Shown in pieces: positions 13,254 to 20,765 of a stretch of DNA of 21,055 nt. Positions within the stretch are counted from its first letter, which is position 1, and the number at the start of each line of letters is the position of its first letter. The notes below the pieces were generated by a model. It had not been told where the DNA came from and searched no databases. It saw only the letters and a list, made by a program, of their open reading frames with translations. The stretch is from Syntrophus sp034006265 (GTDB taxonomy: Bacteria; Desulfobacterota; Syntrophia; Syntrophales; Syntrophaceae), in the NCBI GenBank assembly GCA_034006265.1, contig JAVETB010000045.1:1-21055 (forward strand), written 5' to 3'. Position numbers and translations under genes: made by a program.

Positions 13254-14258
13254 ATGGGAAGCATAACGAATGAAGAAAAGGCTGCCATTCTGGTTTTATC
13301 ATTGGAGGAAGAATCCGCTTCCGAAGTGATGAAGCATTTAAAGCCCTCGGAAATAAAGCGTCTCGGAAAGTTCATGAGCCGGGTCAGCACCATCTCATCG
13401 GATACCATCTCTTCCATTTCCAAAGAATTCTGTTCCCTTGCAAAGGAGAAAGGAAGGCTCATCTCCGTGAGGGACGACTTCACCAGGAACATCGTCATGA
13501 AGGCGGTCGGAGAGGTTGAAGCCGAGAATATCCTCAGTGAAGTGGCCAGCATCCGCAGCGATGACAATCCGATCACGGAAAAGCTCCGTGACGTTGACCC
13601 CAAGGTCCTGATGGATTTTACAAGGTCGGAGCACCCCCAGACCATTGCGCTGATCCTTGCCCATTTAAAGCCTGAAAAGGCGGCGCAGATTCTGGAAAAT
13701 TTCACGCCGGAAATGCAGTTTGAAATCACCCGCCGAATGGCCACGCTGAAAAGCGTTCCTCAGGAGTATATCGATGAAATAGCGCAAACCCTGGAAAAGG
13801 AGATTGTGTCAGGGGCGACGACCAGCCAGGACATCGGTGGGGTCCGTGTGATGGCCGACATCCTGAACAAGATGAATCGGGCCAGTGAAAATTCCATTCT
13901 GACGGCCCTGGAAGATACAGATCCGGAACTGGCGGCCGGCATTCGAAACCTGATGCTTACCTTTGACGATATTCTTCAGCTGGATGATCGCGGATTGCAG
14001 GAGATTCTAAGAGAAATCAGCAGTGAGGATATCGGCAAGGCCTTGAAGCTCGTTGATGAGGGGTTAAGGGAAAAGGTGTTCCGCAACATGTCGAAGAGAG
14101 GGGCGGAGATGCTGAAGGAGGAGCTTGAAATCATGCCCCCCATCAAGGTCTCGGAGGCGGAGGTGAGCCAGCGGGCGATTATTGAAATTGCGAAGAAGAT
14201 GGAAGCAGAAGGCCGGATCGTCCTCTCAAGGGGCGACGTGCAGGATGAGTATGTCTAG
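13254..14258 (+). CDS. fliG: Flagellar motor switch protein FliG
   Basis: This 334-residue C-ring rotor protein couples stator movement to rotation and binds FliF through its N-terminal domain. Visible: the N-terminal KAAILVLSLEEESASEVMKHL, the middle-domain EHPQ motif at 126-129 with TIALILAHLKPEKAA, and the C-terminal torque helix FDDILQLDDRGLQEILREI with the conserved charged residues that face MotA. Length is typical. The ATG follows GGCGGTGACAA. The 3' end overlaps fliH by 14 bases. Confidence 0.96.
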   Translation: MGSITNEEKAAILVLSLEEESASEVMKHLKPSEIKRLGKFMSRVSTISSDTISSISKEFCSLAKEKGRLISVRDDFTRNIVMKAVGEVEAENILSEVASIRSDDNPITEKLRDVDPKVLMDFTRSEHPQTIALILAHLKPEKAAQILENFTPEMQFEITRRMATLKSVPQEYIDEIAQTLEKEIVSGATTSQDIGGVRVMADILNKMNRASENSILTALEDTDPELAAGIRNLMLTFDDILQLDDRGLQEILREISSEDIGKALKLVDEGLREKVFRNMSKRGAEMLKEELEIMPPIKVSEAEVSQRAIIEIAKKMEAEGRIVLSRGDVQDEYV

Positions 14259-14946
14259 GCAGACGAGGATCATCAAGTCGCAGAACGTTTCTTATGTTTC
14301 TCAACCGACCGGCGGTGCGATGGAATTTATGCCGCTGATGGCACCGGGGAGGGAACCGCGGGAAGAGAAAAGGGGCTCCCCCGAGGAGACAAGGAAGCAG
14401 GAAATAGAGACCATACTTCAGCAGGCGAAGCAGCAGATGGATGAGGTCCGGAAGAGCGCCTACGAGCAGGGATATGCTGCCGCACTTTCGGAGGCGTCCG
14501 AGGCTCAAAAAAAGGAGATGCTGAGGGTGGAGAGCACCCTGCAGGCCCTTGCAAGAGAGCTCGGAACCTTCAAGGAAAAAAGTCTTGAAACTGCGGAAAG
14601 GCAGGTCCTGGATCTGTGCTTTGCAATGGCCGAGATGGTTGTGCACAAGGAGATATCCACCGACCAGAGCGTGATCCTCAACGTCTTAAGAGCGGCCTTT
14701 CGCAATATCGTTGAGAGGGAAAACATCAAGGTCAGGCTGAATCCAAGCGATTTCCAATATATGGTGCAAATAAAAAACGATTTCATGAACAGCATGGATG
14801 GCTTCAGAAATGTCTTCTTTGAAGAGGATGGAGCCATTGCACGGGGCGGGGCGATGATCGAGACCACTTCGGGGTACGTGGACGCCCGCATCAGCGAACA
14901 GCTCAACGAAATAAAGTCCGGGCTTCTGAATCTGCAGGCCCCTTGA
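14245..14946 (+). CDS. fliH: Flagellar export-ATPase regulator FliH
   Basis: This protein of about 234 residues binds FliI and docks it at the export gate and C-ring. Order: a polar N-terminus, a long charged coiled coil (about residues 38-115, with EGYAAAL-like YEQGYAAALSEAS), then the conserved C-terminal domain. That domain has RQVLDLCFAMAEMVVHKEI, the VRLNPSDFQYM segment and GGAMIETTSGYVDARISEQL, the FliH/HrpE/YscL signature. The frame is open further upstream inside fliG. The likely starts are the ATGs at 14245 (MSMSRQTR) or 14251, both close to AGGA. Overlap with fliG indicates coupled translation. Confidence 0.9.
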   Translation: MSMSRQTRIIKSQNVSYVSQPTGGAMEFMPLMAPGREPREEKRGSPEETRKQEIETILQQAKQQMDEVRKSAYEQGYAAALSEASEAQKKEMLRVESTLQALARELGTFKEKSLETAERQVLDLCFAMAEMVVHKEISTDQSVILNVLRAAFRNIVERENIKVRLNPSDFQYMVQIKNDFMNSMDGFRNVFFEEDGAIARGGAMIETTSGYVDARISEQLNEIKSGLLNLQAP

Positions 14947-14978
14947 CCATGCCCCCGATCCGGTTGACTACTTGAACC

Positions 14979-16331
14979 ATGCATCTTGAACCGATACAAC
15001 GGACGCCCCGGAATCCCTGCCTGGATTTTTCCAGGTACAGGCGTGCTCTGGGCAGAATTTCTCCGATCAAGGTGTATGGCAAGGTGAGTGAAATTGTCGG
15101 TCTGGTTGTTGAGGGCAACGGCCCGGCGGCTTCCATCGGAGAGCTCTGCGCCCTCCTGCCCCCTGGACAGAAACCGGTTATTGCCGAAGTGGTGGGTTTT
15201 AAAAAGGGTAAGGTGATCCTGATGCCGCTGGAAAACATCCAGGGACTGGGGCCGGGATGCACCATCAAGTCCCTGGGCAGAAAGGCGGCAGTGAAAGTCG
15301 GAGAAAGCCTTCTGGGTAGGGTGATCGACGGATCGGGAAGCCCGATCGACAACAAGGGTCCGATTGAGGCGGAAGAAGAGTATCCCCTGTACGCCGAACC
15401 CATCAATCCCCTCGTGCGGGGGAGAATCTCCGATCCCATCGATTTCGGCGTAAAGGTGCTCAATGGGATGTTCAGTTGCGGCAAGGGGCAGCGGATGGGG
15501 ATTTTCGCCGGGTCAGGCGTCGGTAAAAGCGTCCTGATGGGAATGATCGCCCGCAATACCAATGCGGACATCAACGTAATCGGCCTGATCGGCGAGAGGG
15601 GCAGGGAGGTCCGCGAGTTTCTGGAAAAGAATCTGGGGAAGGAGGGATTGGCCCGCTCCGTTGTTGTGGTGGCGGCATCGGATATGCACCCGCTCATCCG
15701 CATGCGGGCGGCTTATGTAGCAACGACCATATCGGAATACTTCCGGGATCAGGGCCGCAATGTCCTGCTGATGGTGGATTCCTTGACGCGGTTCGCCATG
15801 GCCCAGCGGGAAATCGGCCTGTCCGTGGGGGAGCCGCCCACTACGAAGGGGTATACGCCCTCCGTTTTCAGCCTCCTGCCGAAGCTCCTGGAGCGGGCGG
15901 GAAAGGTGGAAGGCCGGGGGAGCATCACGGGGTTATACACGATTCTGGTCGAAGGGGATGACTTCAATGAGCCCATTTCCGACACGGCAAGGTCCATTCT
16001 GGACGGGCACATCTATCTCTCCCGGGATCTGGCCAGCAGGAACCATTACCCCTGCGTCGATGTTCTCAACAGCGTCAGCCGCGTGATGATCGATATCGTC
16101 ACTGAAAAGCACAAGAAAGCGGCAAATCAGATTTTGAACATCCTGGCGACCTATAAAAAGGCTGAGGAACTGATCAACATCGGCGCCTATGTTCATGGAA
16201 GCAATGCGGAGATCGATTACGCCATCCGCATGATCAATCCGGTCAATGTCTTCCTGAGGCAGGATATTCATGAACGGTTTGATTTTGAAGAAACCATCGG
16301 GATGATGGAGAACCTCTTCGCGGCGGAATAG
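14979..16331 (+). CDS. fliI: Flagellum-specific export ATPase FliI
   Basis: This 450-residue cytoplasmic F1-beta-like ATPase feeds substrates to the flagellar type III gate. P-loop GSGVGKS (178-184) follows MGIFA. Next come the catalytic Glu in LIGERGREVREFLE, the Walker B-type VLLMVDSLTRFAMAQREIGL and the export-ATPase motif GEPPTTKGYTPSVFSLLPKLLERAG. The N-terminal beta barrel begins KVYGKVSEIVGLVVEGNGP. An in-frame TGA sits six bases before the ATG, so the start is fixed even though the ribosome site is weak. It lies 32 bases after fliH and 7 bases before fliJ. Confidence 0.96.
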   Translation: MHLEPIQRTPRNPCLDFSRYRRALGRISPIKVYGKVSEIVGLVVEGNGPAASIGELCALLPPGQKPVIAEVVGFKKGKVILMPLENIQGLGPGCTIKSLGRKAAVKVGESLLGRVIDGSGSPIDNKGPIEAEEEYPLYAEPINPLVRGRISDPIDFGVKVLNGMFSCGKGQRMGIFAGSGVGKSVLMGMIARNTNADINVIGLIGERGREVREFLEKNLGKEGLARSVVVVAASDMHPLIRMRAAYVATTISEYFRDQGRNVLLMVDSLTRFAMAQREIGLSVGEPPTTKGYTPSVFSLLPKLLERAGKVEGRGSITGLYTILVEGDDFNEPISDTARSILDGHIYLSRDLASRNHYPCVDVLNSVSRVMIDIVTEKHKKAANQILNILATYKKAEELINIGAYVHGSNAEIDYAIRMINPVNVFLRQDIHERFDFEETIGMMENLFAAE

Positions 16332-16338
16332 GGGCATT

Positions 16339-16779
16339 ATGTTTAAATTCCCATTGCAGACAGTTCTGGAATATCGGACGATCCTTGAAGAGAGGATACT
16401 GATTCGGTTTTCTGAAGCGGTTCGCCGGATGGAAAAGGAGCAAAACCGTCTCGATGTGTTGGTTCAGAAAAGGGCAGACCTCGTCGGCACGCTGAAGGAC
16501 CTGCAGGAAAGCAGAACATCCGTGGAAAAAATCGCCATTCTGTTCAGGGGGATCGAAAAGTTGCACGAAGAGGAAAAAGGGCAGAGGGAGATCCTTTCCG
16601 AGGCATCAGTCGACGTCGAGGCAAAGCGCCAAGACCTTCTGGAGTCCGTCAAGAAAAGAAAAATGCTTGAAACGCTGAGAGAAAAAAATCTGGAAGATTA
16701 TGAGCGTTCCTTAGCGGACCTTGATCGCAAGGTCATGGATGAAATGGGAATTCTCCGTTTTGATGGAGCCGAGTCATGA
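16339..16779 (+). CDS. fliJ: Flagellar export chaperone FliJ
   Basis: This 146-residue, almost entirely alpha-helical coiled-coil protein begins MFKFPLQTVLEYRTILEERI, the usual FliJ opening. It continues in charged heptads to the end. FliJ sits in the centre of the FliI hexamer like the gamma subunit of F1-ATPase. Start ATG is behind GGGG. Its stop shares ATGA with the start of motE. Confidence 0.93.
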   Translation: MFKFPLQTVLEYRTILEERILIRFSEAVRRMEKEQNRLDVLVQKRADLVGTLKDLQESRTSVEKIAILFRGIEKLHEEEKGQREILSEASVDVEAKRQDLLESVKKRKMLETLREKNLEDYERSLADLDRKVMDEMGILRFDGAES

Positions 16780-17375
16780 AAAAGGCCTTCTATATTCTTC
16801 AAGCCTTCATCCTCATGGTTTTTCTTGTCAAAATTGCCACCGTCTGCGGCCTGGTGACGTTTCTGGAGCTTCCACGCGGCTCTGTGCTTTCTGAACGGAG
16901 CGCACTGGCGGAGCCGGTGCGCCAGGGATCCTCGGAAGCGGCCGTCAGGGATGTCGTGGATGACGAACTGGCCCCGTCGAGAACTCTGTATACGGCATTG
17001 CAGGACCGGCAAAAGGATCTGGACGGCAGGGAAAGCGCCCTCAAGGCCGAAGAGGCGAAGCTGCTGTCGTTGAAGAAAGAAATTGCTGAAAAAATAGACA
17101 TTCTGCTCAATCTTGAACAGAAGCTCAATTCCGCCATTACGGCAAACAAGGAAGCAGAGGCCAAACGGTACAAGGACCTGGCCAAGGTGTATGAGGCGAC
17201 CCCGCCGGCGAAAGCGGGGGCCATGATCGAAAAGCTGGATCTCAAAACGGCGGCCGGGATCACCATGCACATGAAGCGTGACAAAGCCGGAGCCATCTGG
17301 GGGTTCCTGAATCCGCAGAGAGCGGTTGAGATTACCAGAGAAATCACCATGGCCACGCAGAAGGCTCCGGAATGA
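16776..17375 (+). CDS. motE: MotE-like flagellar stator chaperone
   Basis: This 199-residue protein has an N-terminal membrane anchor or signal (about residues 5-31, FYILQAFILMVFLVKIATVCGLV), a spacer and a periplasmic coiled coil (about 75-140, QDRQKDLDGRESALKAEEAKL and on). A small MgtE-N-like helical domain ends it (LAKVYEATPPAKAGAMIEKLDLKTAAGITMHM, then GFLNPQRAVEIT). The architecture and place after fliJ fit MotE, which in other bacteria is a periplasmic chaperone for the stator component MotC/MotB. ATGA overlap with fliJ shows co-translation. It is the last gene of the flagellar operon here. Assignment is by architecture; a general MgtE-N-like periplasmic protein is the alternative. Confidence 0.82.
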   Translation: MKKAFYILQAFILMVFLVKIATVCGLVTFLELPRGSVLSERSALAEPVRQGSSEAAVRDVVDDELAPSRTLYTALQDRQKDLDGRESALKAEEAKLLSLKKEIAEKIDILLNLEQKLNSAITANKEAEAKRYKDLAKVYEATPPAKAGAMIEKLDLKTAAGITMHMKRDKAGAIWGFLNPQRAVEITREITMATQKAPE

Positions 17376-17465
17376 CCCTTCCGGGAACTGTTGCACAACC
17401 GCCCCGGCCGCGTCATGCGGAACCTCCTTCCAACCGGAAAGCCCGGGCCGCCTCTCCTGATCCAA

Positions 17466-17482
17466 GCCCCTATCCGAGGGGC
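17466..17482 (+). terminator. Possible weak terminator after the flagellar operon
   Basis: GCCCCT (17466-17471), loop ATCCG, AGGGGC (17477-17482) form a perfect 6-base stem about 90 bases after motE. The T-rich part (CCCTTTTCTCTTCTC) begins only about 6 bases later rather than directly, so termination would be inefficient or factor-dependent. Confidence 0.3.
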
Positions 17483-17603
17483 CCATGTCCCTTTTCTCTT
17501 CTCGAATCATTTCCTGGAAACCCCTCGATCCGCCTGTGAAATCGGCAAATCTGTTCAAATTCGTCAAACGTTTCTGATGCTGGAAGGGGATGTTCGGCCG
17601 GCC

Positions 17604-17631
17604 TTGACATTCGGGGGAGGTTTGATATCAT
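17604..17631 (+). promoter_or_regulatory. Sigma-70 promoter for alr
   Basis: TTGACA (17604-17609, perfect) and TATCAT (17626-17631, five of six) are separated by 16 bases. Transcription would start near 17638, about 42 bases before the alr ATG. The -35 box abuts the palindrome GGCCGGCC. Confidence 0.7.
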
Positions 17632-17679
17632 CAGGCCGTTTTTACCCAAACTGAAAAATTATTCTACTTCGCGGAATTT

Positions 17680-19650
17680 ATGTCTTTTGCTGGCGATTCG
17701 TCATATCGAAGCTGGGTCGAAGTGGACCTGGACGGCTTTACGTGGAACTGGTCGGAACTGCGGCGGCTTGTCGGACCTTCGGTCAAGATTCTTCAGGTGG
17801 TCAAGGCGGATGCTTACGGCCATGGAGCCATCGAGATCTCCCATACGGCGCTGAAGAACGGAGCCGCCTGCCTTGGTGTGGCCAATGCCGACGAAGGCGT
17901 ACAGCTCCGGATCAGCGGGATTACCGCCCCGATCATCATTTTGAGCCCGTCCACGAAGGGGGAGATCCGCGAAATCATCAAATACGGATTGACCCCGTCT
18001 CTGTCGGATCTTTTGTTTGCCGGGGAATTCCAGAGCCACCTGGAAAAGGCTGGCGTGGCGGCGCCCGTTCATATCGAGATCGACACGGGAATGGGCCGCG
18101 GCGGCATCCTCTGGAACGAAGCCCCCGCCCTGATCAGGAAAATTCTCGCGTTCCCGAATATTGTGGTTGAGGGCCTCTTTACCCATTTTGCTTCCAGCGA
18201 GATCTGCGTCAATTCCAACGAACAGCAGGGGACGCTCTTCCTCGCGCTGGTTGAGAAGCTGTCCGCGGAGGGGATTTCGATCCCGATCAAGCACATGGCC
18301 AACAGCGGCGGAATTCTCAATTACCCCAGGTTTCATCTGGATATGGTGCGTCCCGGCCTCATGTCCTATGGGATTCATCCGGCGATCCAAACGGAGGGGA
18401 AAGCCGACCTCCGTCCCGTCATGAGCTTCAAGACCCGGGTGATTCTCCTCAAGGAATTTCCCAAGGGGTCTGGCATCGGGTATAACCGGACCTACATAAC
18501 GGATCGTCCGTCCCGGATTGCCACACTTCCCGTAGGGTATGGCGACGGATACGGAATCATCCTTTCCAATCAGGGCGAGGTGCTGATTCGGGGGAGACGT
18601 GTGCCTGTCGTCGGAAGGGTTTCCATGGACATGGTCACCATCGATGTGAGTTCTCTTCCAGAGTGCCGGATCGGTGATGAAGCGGTCCTCATGGGGCGGC
18701 AGGGCGATGAGGAAATTTCCGCCAGCGACATCGCTTCGCGAATCGGGACCATCAGTTACGACATTCTCTGTACCCTGGGCAAGCGGGCGCCCCGGATTTT
18801 TGTGCAGCAGGGTCGAGCCGAAGCCGTTGAGCCGCGGCTGCGAAGAATCTTCATCCCCCAGGAAGAGCGGTCCCTGGCGCGGATCGACGGGATGATCCGC
18901 CAGTGCTTCCAGGTCAGGGCGCGAAGCGAGGAACTGGGGGACGCCATTTTTTATGAAATGTTTGAGGCGCTCTTCGGCAAAAATGACCGGCCGTTGGAGC
19001 TGCGGACGAATTTTCGCTATGACATCACCTTATCCGAACCCGGGGGTGAACAGGCCGGGGGAATGGGGCCGGTAGCCGACGAGTTCCGCGTGACAACCCA
19101 TATCGAATATACCAAGGTCTTCCGGAATCCCGTCTTTCTCATCGGCTGCGCTCTGGATAACGGTCAGCTGTCCGCTTTTTTTGAAGATCCGCTCTGTGAA
19201 TATCGATGGCTGCTTCAGGATGGCGGCTGCGGCGACCAGGATAAGGATTTCAGGGTGAATCGGGTACGGATCGACCAGGAGGACATTCCGGTCATCCGAA
19301 GGGAGAGCACAGGCCGCGGCTATGAAGTCTGGTGCGGCGGCGAGTATCTGAAGGAAAGGATCGGTCGTCAGGTCAGAGTAGAACTGGAGGTTGTCACCCG
19401 CTCATCGCGAAGCTGCAGGTTCTTCCCCGTCTACCTTGTCTACCCCACGCGCGGCCTGGAGATTAACTTCCGCTATGAGGGGACGCCCGTTTCCACTGTC
19501 CAGGAAATCAGCTTTTTCGCCGGAAAGCATCCCTATCCCGAAATTATCCGGGACCCCGGACGTTGCGTTTCGCTGCGTATCCGTGATGATGAATGGATCT
19601 TCCCCAACAGCGGGGTAACCTTTCTCTGGGACTACGATCCATCGAAGTAG
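17680..19650 (+). CDS. alr: Alanine racemase with a large C-terminal extension
   Basis: This 656-residue protein is far longer than usual (about 360-390). Residues 1 to about 376 are a complete PLP-dependent alanine racemase (L-Ala to D-Ala for peptidoglycan). The PLP-binding Lys42 lies in VVKADAYGHG, the catalytic Tyr268 in GIGYNRTY, followed by LPVGYGDGYG and VGRVSMDM, and the domain ends GKRAPRIFV. Residues about 380-656 are an added region I do not recognise. It starts with an Arg/Glu-rich linker, then becomes a beta-rich stretch of aromatic strands (ELRTNFRYDITL, HIEYTKVFRNPVFLIGC, CEYRWLLQDGG, EINFRYEGTPV) ending WIFPNSGVTFLWDYD. There is no signal peptide or membrane helix. The start at 17680 has a poor ribosome site but gives the right N-terminus. 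The ligase gene follows 119 bases later, matching a D-Ala-D-Ala pathway pair. Confidence 0.93.
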   Translation: MSFAGDSSYRSWVEVDLDGFTWNWSELRRLVGPSVKILQVVKADAYGHGAIEISHTALKNGAACLGVANADEGVQLRISGITAPIIILSPSTKGEIREIIKYGLTPSLSDLLFAGEFQSHLEKAGVAAPVHIEIDTGMGRGGILWNEAPALIRKILAFPNIVVEGLFTHFASSEICVNSNEQQGTLFLALVEKLSAEGISIPIKHMANSGGILNYPRFHLDMVRPGLMSYGIHPAIQTEGKADLRPVMSFKTRVILLKEFPKGSGIGYNRTYITDRPSRIATLPVGYGDGYGIILSNQGEVLIRGRRVPVVGRVSMDMVTIDVSSLPECRIGDEAVLMGRQGDEEISASDIASRIGTISYDILCTLGKRAPRIFVQQGRAEAVEPRLRRIFIPQEERSLARIDGMIRQCFQVRARSEELGDAIFYEMFEALFGKNDRPLELRTNFRYDITLSEPGGEQAGGMGPVADEFRVTTHIEYTKVFRNPVFLIGCALDNGQLSAFFEDPLCEYRWLLQDGGCGDQDKDFRVNRVRIDQEDIPVIRRESTGRGYEVWCGGEYLKERIGRQVRVELEVVTRSSRSCRFFPVYLVYPTRGLEINFRYEGTPVSTVQEISFFAGKHPYPEIIRDPGRCVSLRIRDDEWIFPNSGVTFLWDYDPSK

Positions 19651-19683
19651 CCTGAACACGCATCAACAGGGCTCCTGTTCAGG
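19651..19683. repeat. Overlapping, mutually exclusive hairpins after alr
   Basis: Directly after the alr stop, CCTGAACA (19651-19658) can pair with TGTTCAGG (19676-19683). Alternatively AACAGG (19665-19670) pairs with CCTGTT (19674-19679) around a 3-base loop. The two share TGTT, so they exclude each other. No T-run follows. A second small repeat, ACGCT-TC-AGCGT, lies at 19692-19703. Confidence 0.45.
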
Positions 19684-19769
19684 CCAGAAGAACGCTTCAG
19701 CGTAGAAGGGCGGATCAGTTTAAACAGCACAGCACCAAGAATATCTCCGGAATGAAGAGAGGCGCTTTT

Positions 19770-20765
19770 ATGGAAAAGAAAACGGTGGGATTGTTTTTCG
19801 GCGGGTTGAGCAACGAGGCTGACATCTCCATCATCTCGGCAAAAAATATCATCAAGGCCTTTGATTACAGCAAATACAACCTGATTCTGGTTTACTGGCA
19901 CAAAAACAATAAATTCTACGTGCTGGGAGACGCCGAGGAAGCAGATCATCCTTCGGAAGAGCAGGAAATAGCCATGGGCGATTTTTCAAGGCTCTTTGAT
20001 GTCGCCCTGCCGATCACCCATGGAAAATACGGGGAAGACGGTGCATTGCAGGGGCTATTTGAAATCCAGAAGGTGCCCTATTGCGGATGCCGGGTTTTGA
20101 GCTCGAGCTTATGCATGGATAAGGCCGTCTTTAAAACGTTTCTGATCGGCCACGGTATCAGCCAGGTCCCTTTCGACTTTATGGATCTGCGGGGCAGGAA
20201 AAAGAGGGATGTCGATCAGTGGGTGGAAAAAATCAAGAGCAGTTTTGAATTGCCGGTTTATATCAAGCCCTCCAACTCCGGTTCGTCCGTTGGAATTACG
20301 AAAGTCACCGATTTTAGCGAGCTGAAAAAAGCCGTCAGTGAGGCCGCCCGGCATGACGATAAAATCCTGGCCGAGCAGGGGCTTGTAAATCCGAGAGAGA
20401 TTGAAGTGGCCGTGCTGGGCAATGAAGAATTGATCATTTCCGAGCCGGGAGAGCTTTTCCTGGGCGGGGCCTTCTATGATTTCGATGAAAAATACAAGAA
20501 AAACAGGACTCGGGTCGCCATTCCAGCTGATCTTGAGGCTGACGCCAGGGACGAAATCAAAGGCACAACGGAGAAGGTTTACCATCTGTGCGACTGCAAA
20601 GGCTTTGCCCGTGTAGATTACCTCCTGTGCGACGGCAGGATTTATCTGAATGAGATTAATACGCTGCCCGGTTTCACCGATATTTCCATGTTTCCGATGC
20701 TGATGAAACGTTCGGGCATCAGCTATAAAAACCTGATATCCAGAATTCTGAAGTTAGCCCTCTGA
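19770..20765 (+). CDS. ddl: D-alanine--D-alanine ligase
   Basis: This 331-residue ATP-grasp enzyme joins two D-Ala for peptidoglycan precursors. Motifs: N-terminal LFFGGLSNEADISIISA, HGKYGEDG (84-91), the ATP-binding KPSNSGSSVG (from Lys166), and the omega-loop Lys241-Tyr242 pair. The metal-binding ELVE-type region is EIEVAVLG and the C-terminal metal/substrate motif is EINTLPGF (Glu295, Asn297). The omega-loop Tyr points to D-Ala-D-Ala rather than D-Ala-D-lactate specificity, by analogy with DdlB Tyr216. The frame opens at 19752, but AGAGAGG stands seven bases before the ATG at 19770 (MEKKTVGLFF), which I prefer. In the N-terminal loop, EADIS replaces the more usual EHEVS. It is downstream of alr, so both enzymes of the pathway are together. 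Confidence 0.93.
   Translation: MEKKTVGLFFGGLSNEADISIISAKNIIKAFDYSKYNLILVYWHKNNKFYVLGDAEEADHPSEEQEIAMGDFSRLFDVALPITHGKYGEDGALQGLFEIQKVPYCGCRVLSSSLCMDKAVFKTFLIGHGISQVPFDFMDLRGRKKRDVDQWVEKIKSSFELPVYIKPSNSGSSVGITKVTDFSELKKAVSEAARHDDKILAEQGLVNPREIEVAVLGNEELIISEPGELFLGGAFYDFDEKYKKNRTRVAIPADLEADARDEIKGTTEKVYHLCDCKGFARVDYLLCDGRIYLNEINTLPGFTDISMFPMLMKRSGISYKNLISRILKLAL

Larger units (their letters stand above)
17376..17679. other. Intergenic region between motE and alr, 304 bases
   Basis: I see no gene here; a plus-strand frame at 17391-17654 has no protein-like features. It contains a hairpin (17466-17482) that may end the flagellar transcript, a GGCCGGCC palindrome (17596-17603) touching the -35 box, and the sigma-70 promoter for alr. 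Confidence 0.6.

Noticed and set aside
12350..13744. Minus-strand open frame of 464 codons opposite fliF and fliG
   Set aside because: It is exactly antisense to two certain flagellar genes, has no family motifs and no good start signal. It reflects codon bias of the real strand.
14903..15703. Minus-strand open frame opposite fliI
   Set aside because: Ser/Pro/Arg-rich translation typical of an antisense shadow; fliI is certain.
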